From Acidobacteriota bacterium (GTDB lineage: Bacteria; Acidobacteriota; Terriglobia; Terriglobales; Acidobacteriaceae): a stretch of 8,150 nucleotides of DNA. A program made the position numbers and the translations under genes. Location: positions 1 to 8,150 of the forward strand of contig JAJZDO010000995.1 in the NCBI GenBank assembly GCA_021805955.1. The letters are read 5' to 3'. Below the pieces are notes generated by a model. It did no database searches and had not been told where the DNA came from. It saw only the letters and a list, made by a program, of their open reading frames with translations. Below are positions 1-6,326 of this stretch, one piece after another (position 1 is the stretch's first letter; the number at the start of each line of letters is the position of its first letter).

Positions 1-2
1 GC

Positions 3-275
3 CAAAACTACGTCTCGACAACGCAGTTATGCCACAGAAATGACGGCCTTTCCACCTATTTTTTGCCCTCGCACTCTCCCCCTCAACAGTCGGCGTGTGA
101 GATATGCAGGCTAGGGCATTCCATCGGGATCGCGACCATCGGACTGACAGGCGCAAACAGAGGTCGCATGGTCAAACCGTGCGATTATTGTTTGCGTATG
201 CTGTCGGACCTCACCGTGAAAATCCAGGAAGCCCATCTCGCACTCGAGCACATTTTTTGCTTACTTGTAGAATAA
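3..275 (+). CDS. Possible small zinc-knuckle protein, 5' end uncertain or off the window
   Basis: This frame is open from the left edge to a TAA at 273-275, about 90 codons. It may be the C-terminal end of a gene that starts outside the window. An internal TTG at 63 or ATG at 168 could also be starts, but none has a convincing Shine-Dalgarno sequence. The visible feature is two cysteine pairs, CEIC and CDYC, about 30 residues apart, an arrangement that often binds zinc. A probable helix follows at the C-terminus (from about KIQEAHLALEHI). Third-position GC is moderate and does not exclude coding. I do not recognise a family. The four cysteines could be chance, and no function is assigned. It ends 57 bases before the preferred gmhB start, on the same strand. 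Confidence 0.3.
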   Translation, partial: QNYVSTTQLCHRNDGLSTYFLPSHSPPQQSACEICRLGHSIGIATIGLTGANRGRMVKPCDYCLRMLSDLTVKIQEAHLALEHIFCLLVE

Positions 276-282
276 ATATACT
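254..282 (+). promoter_or_regulatory. Possible promoter upstream of the gmhB-like gene
   Basis: An AT-rich patch contains TATACT at 277-282, one base off the TATAAT consensus. TTTTTG at 254-259, 17 bases upstream, is a poor -35 match. It lies about 50 bases before the ATG at 333, a reasonable leader length. This is a motif match only. The -35 is weak, and host promoter preferences are unknown. Confidence 0.25.
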
Positions 283-332
283 TTGCAGCTTAGACTGCGA
301 TCACCGGCTTGCACGGGAAGACAGTGGATTCT

Positions 333-902
333 ATGAAGGACCCTCAACCAGCTTTATTTTTAGACCGAGATGGCGTTGTCAATCGGGAAATAGGCTACCT
401 GTACAAACCGGAGCAGGTAGAGTTTACGGAAGGTATTTTTGAACTTTGCAGATATGCCCAGGCGCGAGGATACAAACTCATTATCATTACGAATCAGTCC
501 GGAATCGCGCGGCAACTGTATTCCGAGGCTGATTTTCACTCGCTGATGCAATGGATGTCCAAAGAATTTCTCCGCGCGCACATCCGCGTGGATGGCTACT
601 ATTATTGCCCGCACCACCCAGAGCATGGGGTTGGACCCTACCGCAAAGAATGTATGGATCGCAAACCGCAGCCAGGCATGATACTTCGAGCCTCCAAGGA
701 TCACGGAATCGATCTGCAGCGATCAGTTCTCGTTGGGGATCGATGCTCCGATCTTCAAGCCGGAGCGTCCGCAGGGATTGAAAAACTCGTGTTGCTGCAA
801 GGGGCCGAGCCTGCTGGGTGCGTTGAGGCACCTCCCCATACCGTCGTGGTGGATTTAGCGGAGATAATCCCATTTTTTGCACACTCCGCCCGTCCCTCAT
901 AG
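333..902 (+). CDS. gmhB: D-glycero-D-manno-heptose-1,7-bisphosphate 7-phosphatase (HAD family)
   Basis: A 189-residue HAD-superfamily phosphatase. GmhB removes the 7-phosphate of heptose bisphosphate in the cytoplasm, a step in making ADP-heptose for the lipopolysaccharide core. HAD motif I is DRDGVVN (11-17), with Asp11 as nucleophile and Asp13 as acid/base. Motif II is TNQSGIAR (53-60), the basic motif is RKP (110-112) and motif IV is GDRCSD (135-140). The zinc-loop insert, CPHHP at 92-96 then KECMDRKP, is typical of GmhB and the HisB N-domain. Length and order match E. coli GmhB. Oddly, the usual CxCRKP is ECMDRKP here, so the fourth zinc ligand is Asp109 instead of Cys. I chose ATG 333 over an upstream in-frame TTG at 309 because the protein then begins just before the motif I strand, as in the family; the Shine-Dalgarno is weak at both. 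It converges on the phage-type operon and is probably a host gene. A related sugar-phosphate or histidinol-phosphate phosphatase is possible. Confidence 0.88.
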   Translation: MKDPQPALFLDRDGVVNREIGYLYKPEQVEFTEGIFELCRYAQARGYKLIIITNQSGIARQLYSEADFHSLMQWMSKEFLRAHIRVDGYYYCPHHPEHGVGPYRKECMDRKPQPGMILRASKDHGIDLQRSVLVGDRCSDLQAGASAGIEKLVLLQGAEPAGCVEAPPHTVVVDLAEIIPFFAHSARPS

Positions 903-984
903 GAGATGTCGGACGGTTATGTCCCGAAGATCTGCATCGCGATACAAACTCCATGAGGAGAAGCTTCAATCCTTGAACTCTCCA

Positions 985-1200
985 CTAGCGTTTGAAGTAG
1001 TCAAACGCGATGTGCGCGACTGTTAGAACCACAAAGAAGGCTGCTACCCAACCTTTCATTCTCTGCAAATAAACCTCGTGCTGTTCCATCCGCTGCTCCA
1101 ACATGATTAGCCGTCCAGGTTGCCCTAATCCAATGAGAGAAGCCATTTGGCTTTTCAGTACCGACAAATCGGACAGTACTGTTACCTCAAAATCATCCAT
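985..1200 (-). CDS. Small single-pass membrane protein, holin/XhlA-like
   Basis: A 71-residue protein, last gene of the minus-strand phage operon. An N-terminal soluble part with a charged, heptad-like helix (about 31-50, LEQRMEQHEVYLQRM) precedes one hydrophobic segment (about 50-66, GWVAAFFVVLTVAHIAF) and a basic tail (DYFKR). This layout matches small XhlA- or holin-like proteins placed after phage tail genes, some of which help lysis by acting on the inner membrane. The frame extends upstream to a TTG at 1233 directly after the hub stop. I prefer ATG 1200 because AAGGA lies 9 bases before it and the TTG has no Shine-Dalgarno. No endolysin is beside it, so a lysis role is inferred only from shape and position. 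A structural or accessory membrane protein is equally possible. Confidence 0.7.
   Translation of the reverse strand: MDDFEVTVLSDLSVLKSQMASLIGLGQPGRLIMLEQRMEQHEVYLQRMKGWVAAFFVVLTVAHIAFDYFKR
988..1008 (-). repeat. Perfect inverted repeat at the 3' end of the phage operon
   Basis: GCGTTTGA (988-995) and TCAAACGC (1001-1008) form an 8-bp perfect stem with a 5-base loop, immediately before the stop codon of the holin-like gene. It codes the last residues, so the symmetry may be chance. It sits where the operon transcript should end, but no T-tract follows on either strand. A stabilising 3' hairpin or a Rho-type end is possible. The intergenic bases 903-984 otherwise show only short weak stems (for example around 909-925 and 949-960). 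Confidence 0.3.
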
Positions 1201-1209
1201 CTGAATCCA

Positions 1210-1214
1210 TCCTT
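1210..1214 (-). promoter_or_regulatory. Ribosome binding site that decides the start of the holin-like gene
   Basis: On the minus strand AAGGA lies 9 bases before the ATG at 1200. It lies inside the upstream TTG-started extension, so it favours the shorter protein of 71 residues over 82. Confidence 0.5.
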
Positions 1215-1233
1215 CGCTTATCGGGTTCGCCAA

Positions 1234-3573
1234 TTAAGAAGTGGGCACATTGGTGAAAATGGCGCTCGAGATCCGCGAATATATAGGCGGCTTGGATCCG
1301 TCATACATCCGAATAAAGAACTGCTCTTCATCGGCTGAGCGTGTGATCGTGAAATTTGCTACTGGACTTCGCAGCACCAGGTCCTCTTGTACGGTGACTC
1401 CAAACGTATAGTCGCGGCTCCTCACTTCAAATCCGCCATTGGCAGGAGGAGTCGCATTTGCATTCACATTGATGACGGTCGATGTAATCGAAATCACCTG
1501 AAGTGCATTCAGGTTCTGTAGATAATTCCCTGCGCTCAACTCTGGTGTCAGCGGCAAAATTACCTCAGGCGGAATCGCATCCGTCAGCTTCATCGCGATC
1601 GTCTCAGCCCAATCATTGGCAAACTGCACCGTGTAGTTTAAGACCTCTGGCGCGCTACTCGTCGATTCGATCTTCACTGTCCGAACGATCACATTTTCGT
1701 TCAACCCAATGGCGGGAGAATTGAAATTCAGTGCGTCTCCCGGCCAGATGTCCTGCTGGTCTTGTATGTTGTAATATTTGTACTCACCTTTCCATGCAGC
1801 GGCAGGGTTCGCAGAAAAATTGAGCAATGCCTGACAAGCATTTTCGCAATCGACGGCACTGCGCGCAGACGGACGCACCACATGCCCCACAAATTGTGAG
1901 GCTGTAGGAGCGCCTGTTCCGCCGACCTGTCCAATCGTGCTGTTGGCCATTCTTGCGACCGATGGCGCAGCCACGCGATACATGACCGCAAGCGTCTCGC
2001 CCGGCTGCGGAGTTGCGAGTTTGTAGAAGTGCAGAAATCCATTCCGCAGTACATTGCAGTCCGCTCCTTGGTTCGCAAGCCCGATACGGCGTGTGAACGG
2101 GGGACCGCTCGAAGGCGTACTGACAATCCAGAGCGTCCCTGGCTGAGTGACTTTGAAATAGCCGATGTTCCCCAGCAAATTGATACTGTTCACACACGCA
2201 AACGATGCAATCCCCGGAGAAGATGCAACACTGCCGTCATACAAGATTGTGGAGCCGATATTTACGTAGGGCAGCAGTGCCATGTCCTGTAATTCAAATA
2301 GCAACTGTAGCGGCGACTGCACCATTCCGCCGCCATACACCGTAGGCCCACTGCTTCCATAAGAGAAGTAGCTATTCATCATTCGCTGTAATTCGGTGCT
2401 ATGGACACGGATGCGCAGAATGTAACTGTGGCCTGCCTGTAGGGTGTATGCAGTCCCAACCTCGTTGCCTTCCACCAGCGGAACGACAACCGTGTTTGAA
2501 CCGCTGGTTTGCACGCGAAAACCAGCAAGGCAGTTTGCGATGTTGACCGACTCAGAATAAAGTCCGCAAACTACGCCATCGCTTCCGCTATTCAATTGCA
2601 CAAAGCCCGATTCGATGACTACTTCTCCGCCTAATTCAACTGGGTCGATGGCCGTCAGGGTCGTCGTGCCATCGGTGCCTGCTCCTCCGGTCATCGCCAG
2701 GCCACCGCCGCTCACACTCAAATAACCGCCGGCATCGTTTACGTTCCAGATCGAAGTATTCAGCGTGGAAGTAGTAAATTCTTCGTCCAATAAAATCGGC
2801 CGAATGATGCGAAAAGGATCACGCTGCAATTGAAATAGAACCGTTGCCCCATCGCCTTCAAATAACTCGGTTACATATTCCATGGGCTGGCTCAAACCCG
2901 TGAGCGTGACATCGTCCACAACTTGTTTGGCATTCGTCGCACTCAACGCCGCATAATCGAGCGTCCCCACCGTACCGCTCATATCGTGCACTGTCGAGCC
3001 GACCGGTGCCAGTGTAAGTTGTCCATTCAGCACGCGGTATGCAGCGCGTGCCTGGTTCGCGAGGGCAGCAATATTCACTGACCAAGGTCGGTTTGGCATC
3101 GGCTCAAAGAAGCCAATCGTGCCGACATCTTCAAGACCATTCATCTGCACCAGTGTAGGATTCACGCGGTTGGTCAGGATGCGGACCATTTCCCCCGCCG
3201 TCTGTCCCAGGAGAGGTGCCGTTTGCGGCAGCGCCTCTCGGTTCAGCAACCAATCCTCGCTCAACGCGTTCAACACCATCCGATATCGCGGACCGGAAGA
3301 GTTGTATCCGGCAAAAACCGGCTCCGCGGCCGACGGTAGATATCCCGTAAATAGAAACGTGCCGTTGTCCGCCGTGATCACAACCCAGGCATTGGGAACT
3401 GGGGTAGATAGCCCATGGCTGGCGCAATCCATTTGGAGCCTCGCCAGCGTAGGTTGGTTGAGGCCGCGCGTAATCACGACAGCTTTTTCGGTATCCTGGT
3501 CTGCACACAACGCCCCCGAATAGTCGATGGGCCCCTTGCCATCCTGGTTGTCAATCGTGACCTTCACCGGCAT
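1234..3573 (-). CDS. Large phage tail protein, baseplate-hub-like, with an inserted lectin-like domain
   Basis: A 779-residue, beta-rich protein and the largest in the window. Residues about 1-260 (start MPVKVTIDN, with TGYLPS near 76-81) resemble the opening part of tail hub proteins that cap the tube. Residues about 262-455 begin LLDEEFTTSTLNTSIWNV and read like a concanavalin/LamG-type jelly roll, a fold common in glycan-binding phage modules. The hub-like part appears to resume from about 470-670, with a DIWPGDALNF segment at 608-617. A final beta domain (about 690-779) may be an Ig- or FN3-like cap. There is no signal peptide or membrane segment. It follows the tube-like gene by 43 bases and is followed directly by the holin-like gene. 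The likely job is to close the tail tip and contact the host surface. AAGGAG abuts the ATG with no spacer, so GTG at 3567 (codon 3) could be the true start. Family assignment rests on fold-like patterns and position. Confidence 0.7.
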   Translation of the reverse strand: MPVKVTIDNQDGKGPIDYSGALCADQDTEKAVVITRGLNQPTLARLQMDCASHGLSTPVPNAWVVITADNGTFLFTGYLPSAAEPVFAGYNSSGPRYRMVLNALSEDWLLNREALPQTAPLLGQTAGEMVRILTNRVNPTLVQMNGLEDVGTIGFFEPMPNRPWSVNIAALANQARAAYRVLNGQLTLAPVGSTVHDMSGTVGTLDYAALSATNAKQVVDDVTLTGLSQPMEYVTELFEGDGATVLFQLQRDPFRIIRPILLDEEFTTSTLNTSIWNVNDAGGYLSVSGGGLAMTGGAGTDGTTTLTAIDPVELGGEVVIESGFVQLNSGSDGVVCGLYSESVNIANCLAGFRVQTSGSNTVVVPLVEGNEVGTAYTLQAGHSYILRIRVHSTELQRMMNSYFSYGSSGPTVYGGGMVQSPLQLLFELQDMALLPYVNIGSTILYDGSVASSPGIASFACVNSINLLGNIGYFKVTQPGTLWIVSTPSSGPPFTRRIGLANQGADCNVLRNGFLHFYKLATPQPGETLAVMYRVAAPSVARMANSTIGQVGGTGAPTASQFVGHVVRPSARSAVDCENACQALLNFSANPAAAWKGEYKYYNIQDQQDIWPGDALNFNSPAIGLNENVIVRTVKIESTSSAPEVLNYTVQFANDWAETIAMKLTDAIPPEVILPLTPELSAGNYLQNLNALQVISITSTVINVNANATPPANGGFEVRSRDYTFGVTVQEDLVLRSPVANFTITRSADEEQFFIRMYDGSKPPIYSRISSAIFTNVPTS

Positions 3574-3617
3574 CTCCTTGTCTTGTTAGATAGGTCGCTC
3601 AGGTCTTTCCTGCTCAT
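3564..3617 (-). CDS. Possible 17-residue coupling ORF between the tube and hub genes
   Basis: The ATG at 3617 overlaps the tube gene's TGA by one base (TGATG). The frame runs 17 codons, starting MSRKDLSDL, and its TGA (3566-3564) overlaps the alternative hub start GTG 3567 as GTGA. The double overlap could carry ribosomes from tube to hub. The peptide is tiny and basic, has no Shine-Dalgarno of its own beyond reinitiation, and may be coincidence. Confidence 0.2.
   Translation of the reverse strand: MSRKDLSDLSNKTRRCR
3574..3579 (-). promoter_or_regulatory. Unusual Shine-Dalgarno directly abutting the hub ATG
   Basis: AAGGAG ends immediately before the ATG at 3573, a spacing of zero, which is normally unproductive. 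The in-frame GTG at 3567 would have an ideal 6-base spacer. The signal therefore supports initiation at GTG, giving a protein two residues shorter. Confidence 0.45.
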
Positions 3618-4618
3618 CACCATAGGTTGGTCGCAACAGGCGGAATATAACTGCGGAAGCACACTACCTGAGCGCCGTCATTCGCGTCCGTCACTGCTAG
3701 CGCGCGAAATTCTGCCACTTGCGCAACCCGTTCAAAGGTGTCCACTTTTTTGAGAGGTGGCCCGAGCGGCTTCATTGACTCAGTCCCACTGGCCGCAATC
3801 TGCAAGCGCGGATAGTGCAGTAATATTCGGTCGCCCTGTTCTCCGGGAACAACGAAAAGCCCCGACCACTCGTGAAAGAAATTGCTGCCTTCCCGGTCTA
3901 CAAATCCAAGAATGGTCTGCACAGACATTCCCGGTGTCGGCGCTCCTGCAATCAAAGGTTGCGCCAACTGCAACCCTGTTGATGTCACAGAGGCAATCCG
4001 CCCAACATTGAAACTCACTCGCCGAATGTAGTTCACATCCGAGTTGACCGCTGCCGGTGAACTGACGTAAGCCGCACTCACGCCACTACCCACATAGCCA
4101 GTTTGTCCGGTGTAGTCCACGTCTACCGTAACCATCTGCCCTACAGAAAAACCTGCGAGCTGACTCATCGTAAGGTTCAGAAAAGTCGACGTACTTCCGC
4201 TCTGCAACAGAGCCGCCGCTGCACCTGTTCCGCCGGAACCATTGGCCGCAGTTCCAGATGCAGTGATCAACAGGTTCATCTGTTCAGAGCCGGCCGTCAC
4301 TGCCATCTGCAATTTTCCCCAGCTAAGGAAGTGCAGCAGCACAAACGAATCAATCTCCGTTCGCACCTGTGACAGTGGAAGTCCCGGCGCTCCACTTCGC
4401 AGTGGAACAATTCTCGTTCCAGACTTACGCTCGAATGCATTCAGCCATCCTAGATCCAGCCACGGCGCCGGCGGTGCATCCAGATTGAAACTGCCATTCT
4501 GTGCAGGATCGAAAATCGTCGGCGTCGATGCCGCGCGATTTACCGGAGCAAAATACGCACGCACGCGCCTGGCAATTAGCGGTGTCAGCGGTATTGGAGT
4601 GATCGCAGGTGTACTCAT
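3617..4618 (-). CDS. Probable major tail-tube protein
   Basis: A 333-residue protein without signal peptide or membrane segment. The early segment APWLDLGWLNAF (51-62) resembles the 'dLGw' strand seen near the start of many tail-tube proteins. A Gly/Ala/Ser/Thr-rich stretch at about 120-195 could be an inserted loop or decoration domain, and the ends are beta-rich (FFHEWSGLFVVPGEQGDRIL at 247-266). Its ATG overlaps the previous stop as ATGA (4615-4618), so translation is probably coupled; the GGGGGAG before it is only 2 bases away. It ends in two tandem TGA codons. In siphophages and gene transfer agents the tube gene follows the tail-terminator gene, as here. The role is inferred mainly from order. 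It could be another tail or decoration protein. Confidence 0.55.
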   Translation of the reverse strand: MSTPAITPIPLTPLIARRVRAYFAPVNRAASTPTIFDPAQNGSFNLDAPPAPWLDLGWLNAFERKSGTRIVPLRSGAPGLPLSQVRTEIDSFVLLHFLSWGKLQMAVTAGSEQMNLLITASGTAANGSGGTGAAAALLQSGSTSTFLNLTMSQLAGFSVGQMVTVDVDYTGQTGYVGSGVSAAYVSSPAAVNSDVNYIRRVSFNVGRIASVTSTGLQLAQPLIAGAPTPGMSVQTILGFVDREGSNFFHEWSGLFVVPGEQGDRILLHYPRLQIAASGTESMKPLGPPLKKVDTFERVAQVAEFRALAVTDANDGAQVVCFRSYIPPVATNLW

Positions 4619-5103
4619 TGCTCCCCCGGTTCTTCGTAGCTAAATACGGACACCATTGCGGTGCGCAGCAATCGATCGCGCTCTACCTTGACTGGATGGA
4701 ATGTTGCTTCTGTCCAGAAGATCTGGGTCTCCATTGCGGTTGCCGGGGACTGTGCGTAGCTCATCTTTTGCGAAGTGTTCGGCTTCAATAGAGACATCAA
4801 CTCTGCGTCCATCTCCGTCAACATGGCCCCACGATCCATGCCAAAGTTTCCACTTGTCCCCTCGGTCATGTACTCGATCTCGCACTCCATCTGGAGCAAC
4901 ACTTCTGACAAGTAAGGATCGTTGTGCAGTCCCAGCCAGCGCAGTACAAACACATTCGACGGTGGCTGTGCAGTCACCAACTCATTGCTCTCCACCAGGA
5001 TTCCTGGCCGCGTCACCCCGCGCAAATAGATCGTGCGATTTGGATTCAACGCTGCCAGTCGATTGCGCAATGTAATGTAAAAAGTATTTTGTGCGTTCTG
5101 CAT
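4615..5103 (-). CDS. Probable tail-completion (tail terminator) protein
   Basis: A 162-residue soluble protein. The N-terminal helix (about 1-18, QNTFYITLRNRLAAL) precedes beta segments (YLRGVTRPGILVES, NVFVLRWLGL) and a long acidic helical region with MTEMDAEL-type character at about 94-107. Helix-then-sheet with a size near 150 residues fits terminator proteins (lambda gpU type) that cap the finished tube and join it to the head. AAGGAG lies 7 bases before the ATG and overlaps the upstream TAA, and the 3' end overlaps the next gene as ATGA, so it sits in a tight operon. The assignment is by position and shape and no diagnostic motif is recognised. Another neck or minor tail protein is possible. 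Confidence 0.55.
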   Translation of the reverse strand: MQNAQNTFYITLRNRLAALNPNRTIYLRGVTRPGILVESNELVTAQPPSNVFVLRWLGLHNDPYLSEVLLQMECEIEYMTEGTSGNFGMDRGAMLTEMDAELMSLLKPNTSQKMSYAQSPATAMETQIFWTEATFHPVKVERDRLLRTAMVSVFSYEEPGEQ

Positions 5104-5114
5104 GGCGCTTCTCC

Positions 5115-5555
5115 TTACAGCGTGATGCTTTGCGGTCCGCGTAATACCAGCCGATATATATATGGCCGGCCGAATGCCTCGGCTTCGGCAGCGGCCTCGA
5201 TCGGCATCAACTCGCCATCGACAAACACTCCAGTCGCCATCGCAAATAATTGATCGGTCGAGGCCAGTTGCAACAGTCCCAGTTGAGCCTGAATGGAAGA
5301 GGCCGAAACCAGCAATTCATAGCGGTTCACCTTGCCATCTCGAAGCTCAGGCCGAACACGGCGAAATACCGCAGGCGACAGAGGAATGTCCTCATAAGAG
5401 GGGGTGCTTTCGCCCAGTTGCTCATCATCCGAGCCTGCGACAGCAGGCGTCGGCAGGCGCAACAGTACCGTCGTTCCACCCAGGCAACGCAGCAAAGCGT
5501 CCGCTGCCCGCTGTTGCGTTGCCGTTGGATTTCTTACGCTTAAGTCGGTGCTCAT
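5115..5555 (-). CDS. Probable head-closure or neck protein
   Basis: A 146-residue soluble protein in a late-gene cluster. A short helical start with TQQRAADALLR (13-23) leads to a flexible acidic stretch (about 40-58, SDDEQLGES). A compact region then ends in strands (FVDGELMPIEAA at 111-122, YIYRLVLRG at 132-140). Small, mostly beta proteins in this position, between connector and tail terminator, usually close the filled head (stopper). It begins 3 bases after the connector stop, with GGGGTGA upstream as a plausible ribosome site overlapping the end of that gene. I recognise no family motif, so the role is from gene order. It could equally be a minor structural protein. Confidence 0.5.
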   Translation of the reverse strand: MSTDLSVRNPTATQQRAADALLRCLGGTTVLLRLPTPAVAGSDDEQLGESTPSYEDIPLSPAVFRRVRPELRDGKVNRYELLVSASSIQAQLGLLQLASTDQLFAMATGVFVDGELMPIEAAAEAEAFGRPYIYRLVLRGPQSITL

Positions 5556-5558
5556 CGC

Positions 5559-6182
5559 TCACCCCAACATCGTCGCTACATAGGGCTGCAGCATCGCGGC
5601 CACCTGCGGATCGATTAGAGAATTTGAAAAATATGCCATCTGCATGGTGTCGATCCGGCTGGACTTAACATTCAGTCCTGGTGTAGCTTGTGCATTTTTT
5701 ACAATTTGTGCACATGCCACCTGCACCGTGTACGGAATTGCTGCAAGGCCCGCCGTATACACCACGTCCACTTCGTTGTAAGGCAGCCCCAGAATGTTCA
5801 TAGGAAAGGTAAGCTCGCCTGTATTCGGAACGAAGTCCACATCGGCGATGTTCAAATTGCTCCATGCCCCCGGCAGTCCGAATACCCAGGCAATCTGCTC
5901 GTAGGAAGGATCGATCAATTCCCCACGGCGTGGCCGAATGTACCGGGCCTGTACCGAAATCAGAGGAGATGTATTTGGAGCGATTGGCAGCAATGGCAGA
6001 TAGCTAAGCCGTACTGTTTGCGCATGCGCGGTAATGCGCATGCGTTCTTCGTATTGGGTCGGATTCAAGCTTGTCCGATGGCAATACGAATCGATCAACG
6101 CAGACGCCATTGTGATCCAGTCGTCGGTTGTATCCGCCGGAAGACCATAAGTCGCATAGTCGGTTGGCAGCAAATATCCCAT
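5559..6182 (-). CDS. Phage head-tail connector (adaptor) protein
   Basis: A 207-residue protein with the pattern of the gp6/YqbG-like connectors that form the ring under the portal. An early helix carries WITMASALIDSYCHR (22-36), the 'A-x-x-x-I-D-x-y' signature at the front of these adaptors. A beta region with VDFVPNTGELTFP (about 115-127) follows, then VVYTAGLAAIP (139-149), typical of connectors just before the last helices. The C-terminal helices (about 151-165 and 189-205, DPQVAAMLQPYVATML) would mediate ring contacts. GGAGGA lies 5 bases before the ATG. It is the first gene after the capsid gene and its putative terminator, so it may be made at a lower level than capsid. The neck role is well supported by motifs plus position. 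The exact family needs a profile search. Confidence 0.75.
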   Translation of the reverse strand: MGYLLPTDYATYGLPADTTDDWITMASALIDSYCHRTSLNPTQYEERMRITAHAQTVRLSYLPLLPIAPNTSPLISVQARYIRPRRGELIDPSYEQIAWVFGLPGAWSNLNIADVDFVPNTGELTFPMNILGLPYNEVDVVYTAGLAAIPYTVQVACAQIVKNAQATPGLNVKSSRIDTMQMAYFSNSLIDPQVAAMLQPYVATMLG

Positions 6183-6243
6183 AAAAGTCCTCCGGTGGTG
6201 AGTTCCAGCTCTGTGGTGCGTGGAAACTGAGCAAAGAAATGGA

Positions 6244-6288
6244 GGCAGAAAAGGGCGGCTGGCCTCAGTTACGGGGTCAGCCGCCCTT
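6244..6288 (-). terminator. Probable intrinsic terminator or attenuator after the capsid gene
   Basis: AAGGGCGGCTG (6251-6261) and CAGCCGCCCTT (6278-6288) form a perfect 11-bp stem. Five more pairs (GCCTC with GGGGT, including G-U pairs) close it on a 6-base loop, giving 16 bp. On the minus strand the stem runs into TTTTCT, a short T-tract; the plus strand has none. It starts 38 bases after the capsid stop, so it ends the capsid message and probably lets a fraction read through into the neck genes. A role as an mRNA-stabilising 3' structure is an alternative. Confidence 0.75.
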
Positions 6289-6326
6289 GCTGCAATAAAA
6301 GTCCAAATTGCCCTTATAGCCCTGGA

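Noticed and set aside
104..442. Plus-strand ORF of 112 codons overlapping the gmhB start
   Set aside because: It overlaps the catalytic motif I region in another frame and its Arg-rich product has no recognisable pattern.
487..969. Minus-strand ORF of 160 codons over the gmhB-like gene
   Set aside because: The plus strand carries clear HAD motifs in order, so the antisense frame is a by-product of that coding sequence.
3119..3523. Plus-strand ORF of 134 codons antisense to the hub gene
   Set aside because: It lies wholly inside the hub gene, has no ribosome site and encodes a low-complexity Arg/Ser-rich product typical of a shadow frame.
3574..3616. Programmed frameshift for tail-assembly chaperones
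   Set aside because: I looked for a slippery run and an overlapping second frame between tube and hub. The 43-base gap has no room for chaperones and no slippery heptamer.
5162..5668. Plus-strand ORF of 168 codons
   Set aside because: It is antisense to two well-ordered neck genes and its Arg/Ser/Pro-rich composition is typical of a shadow.
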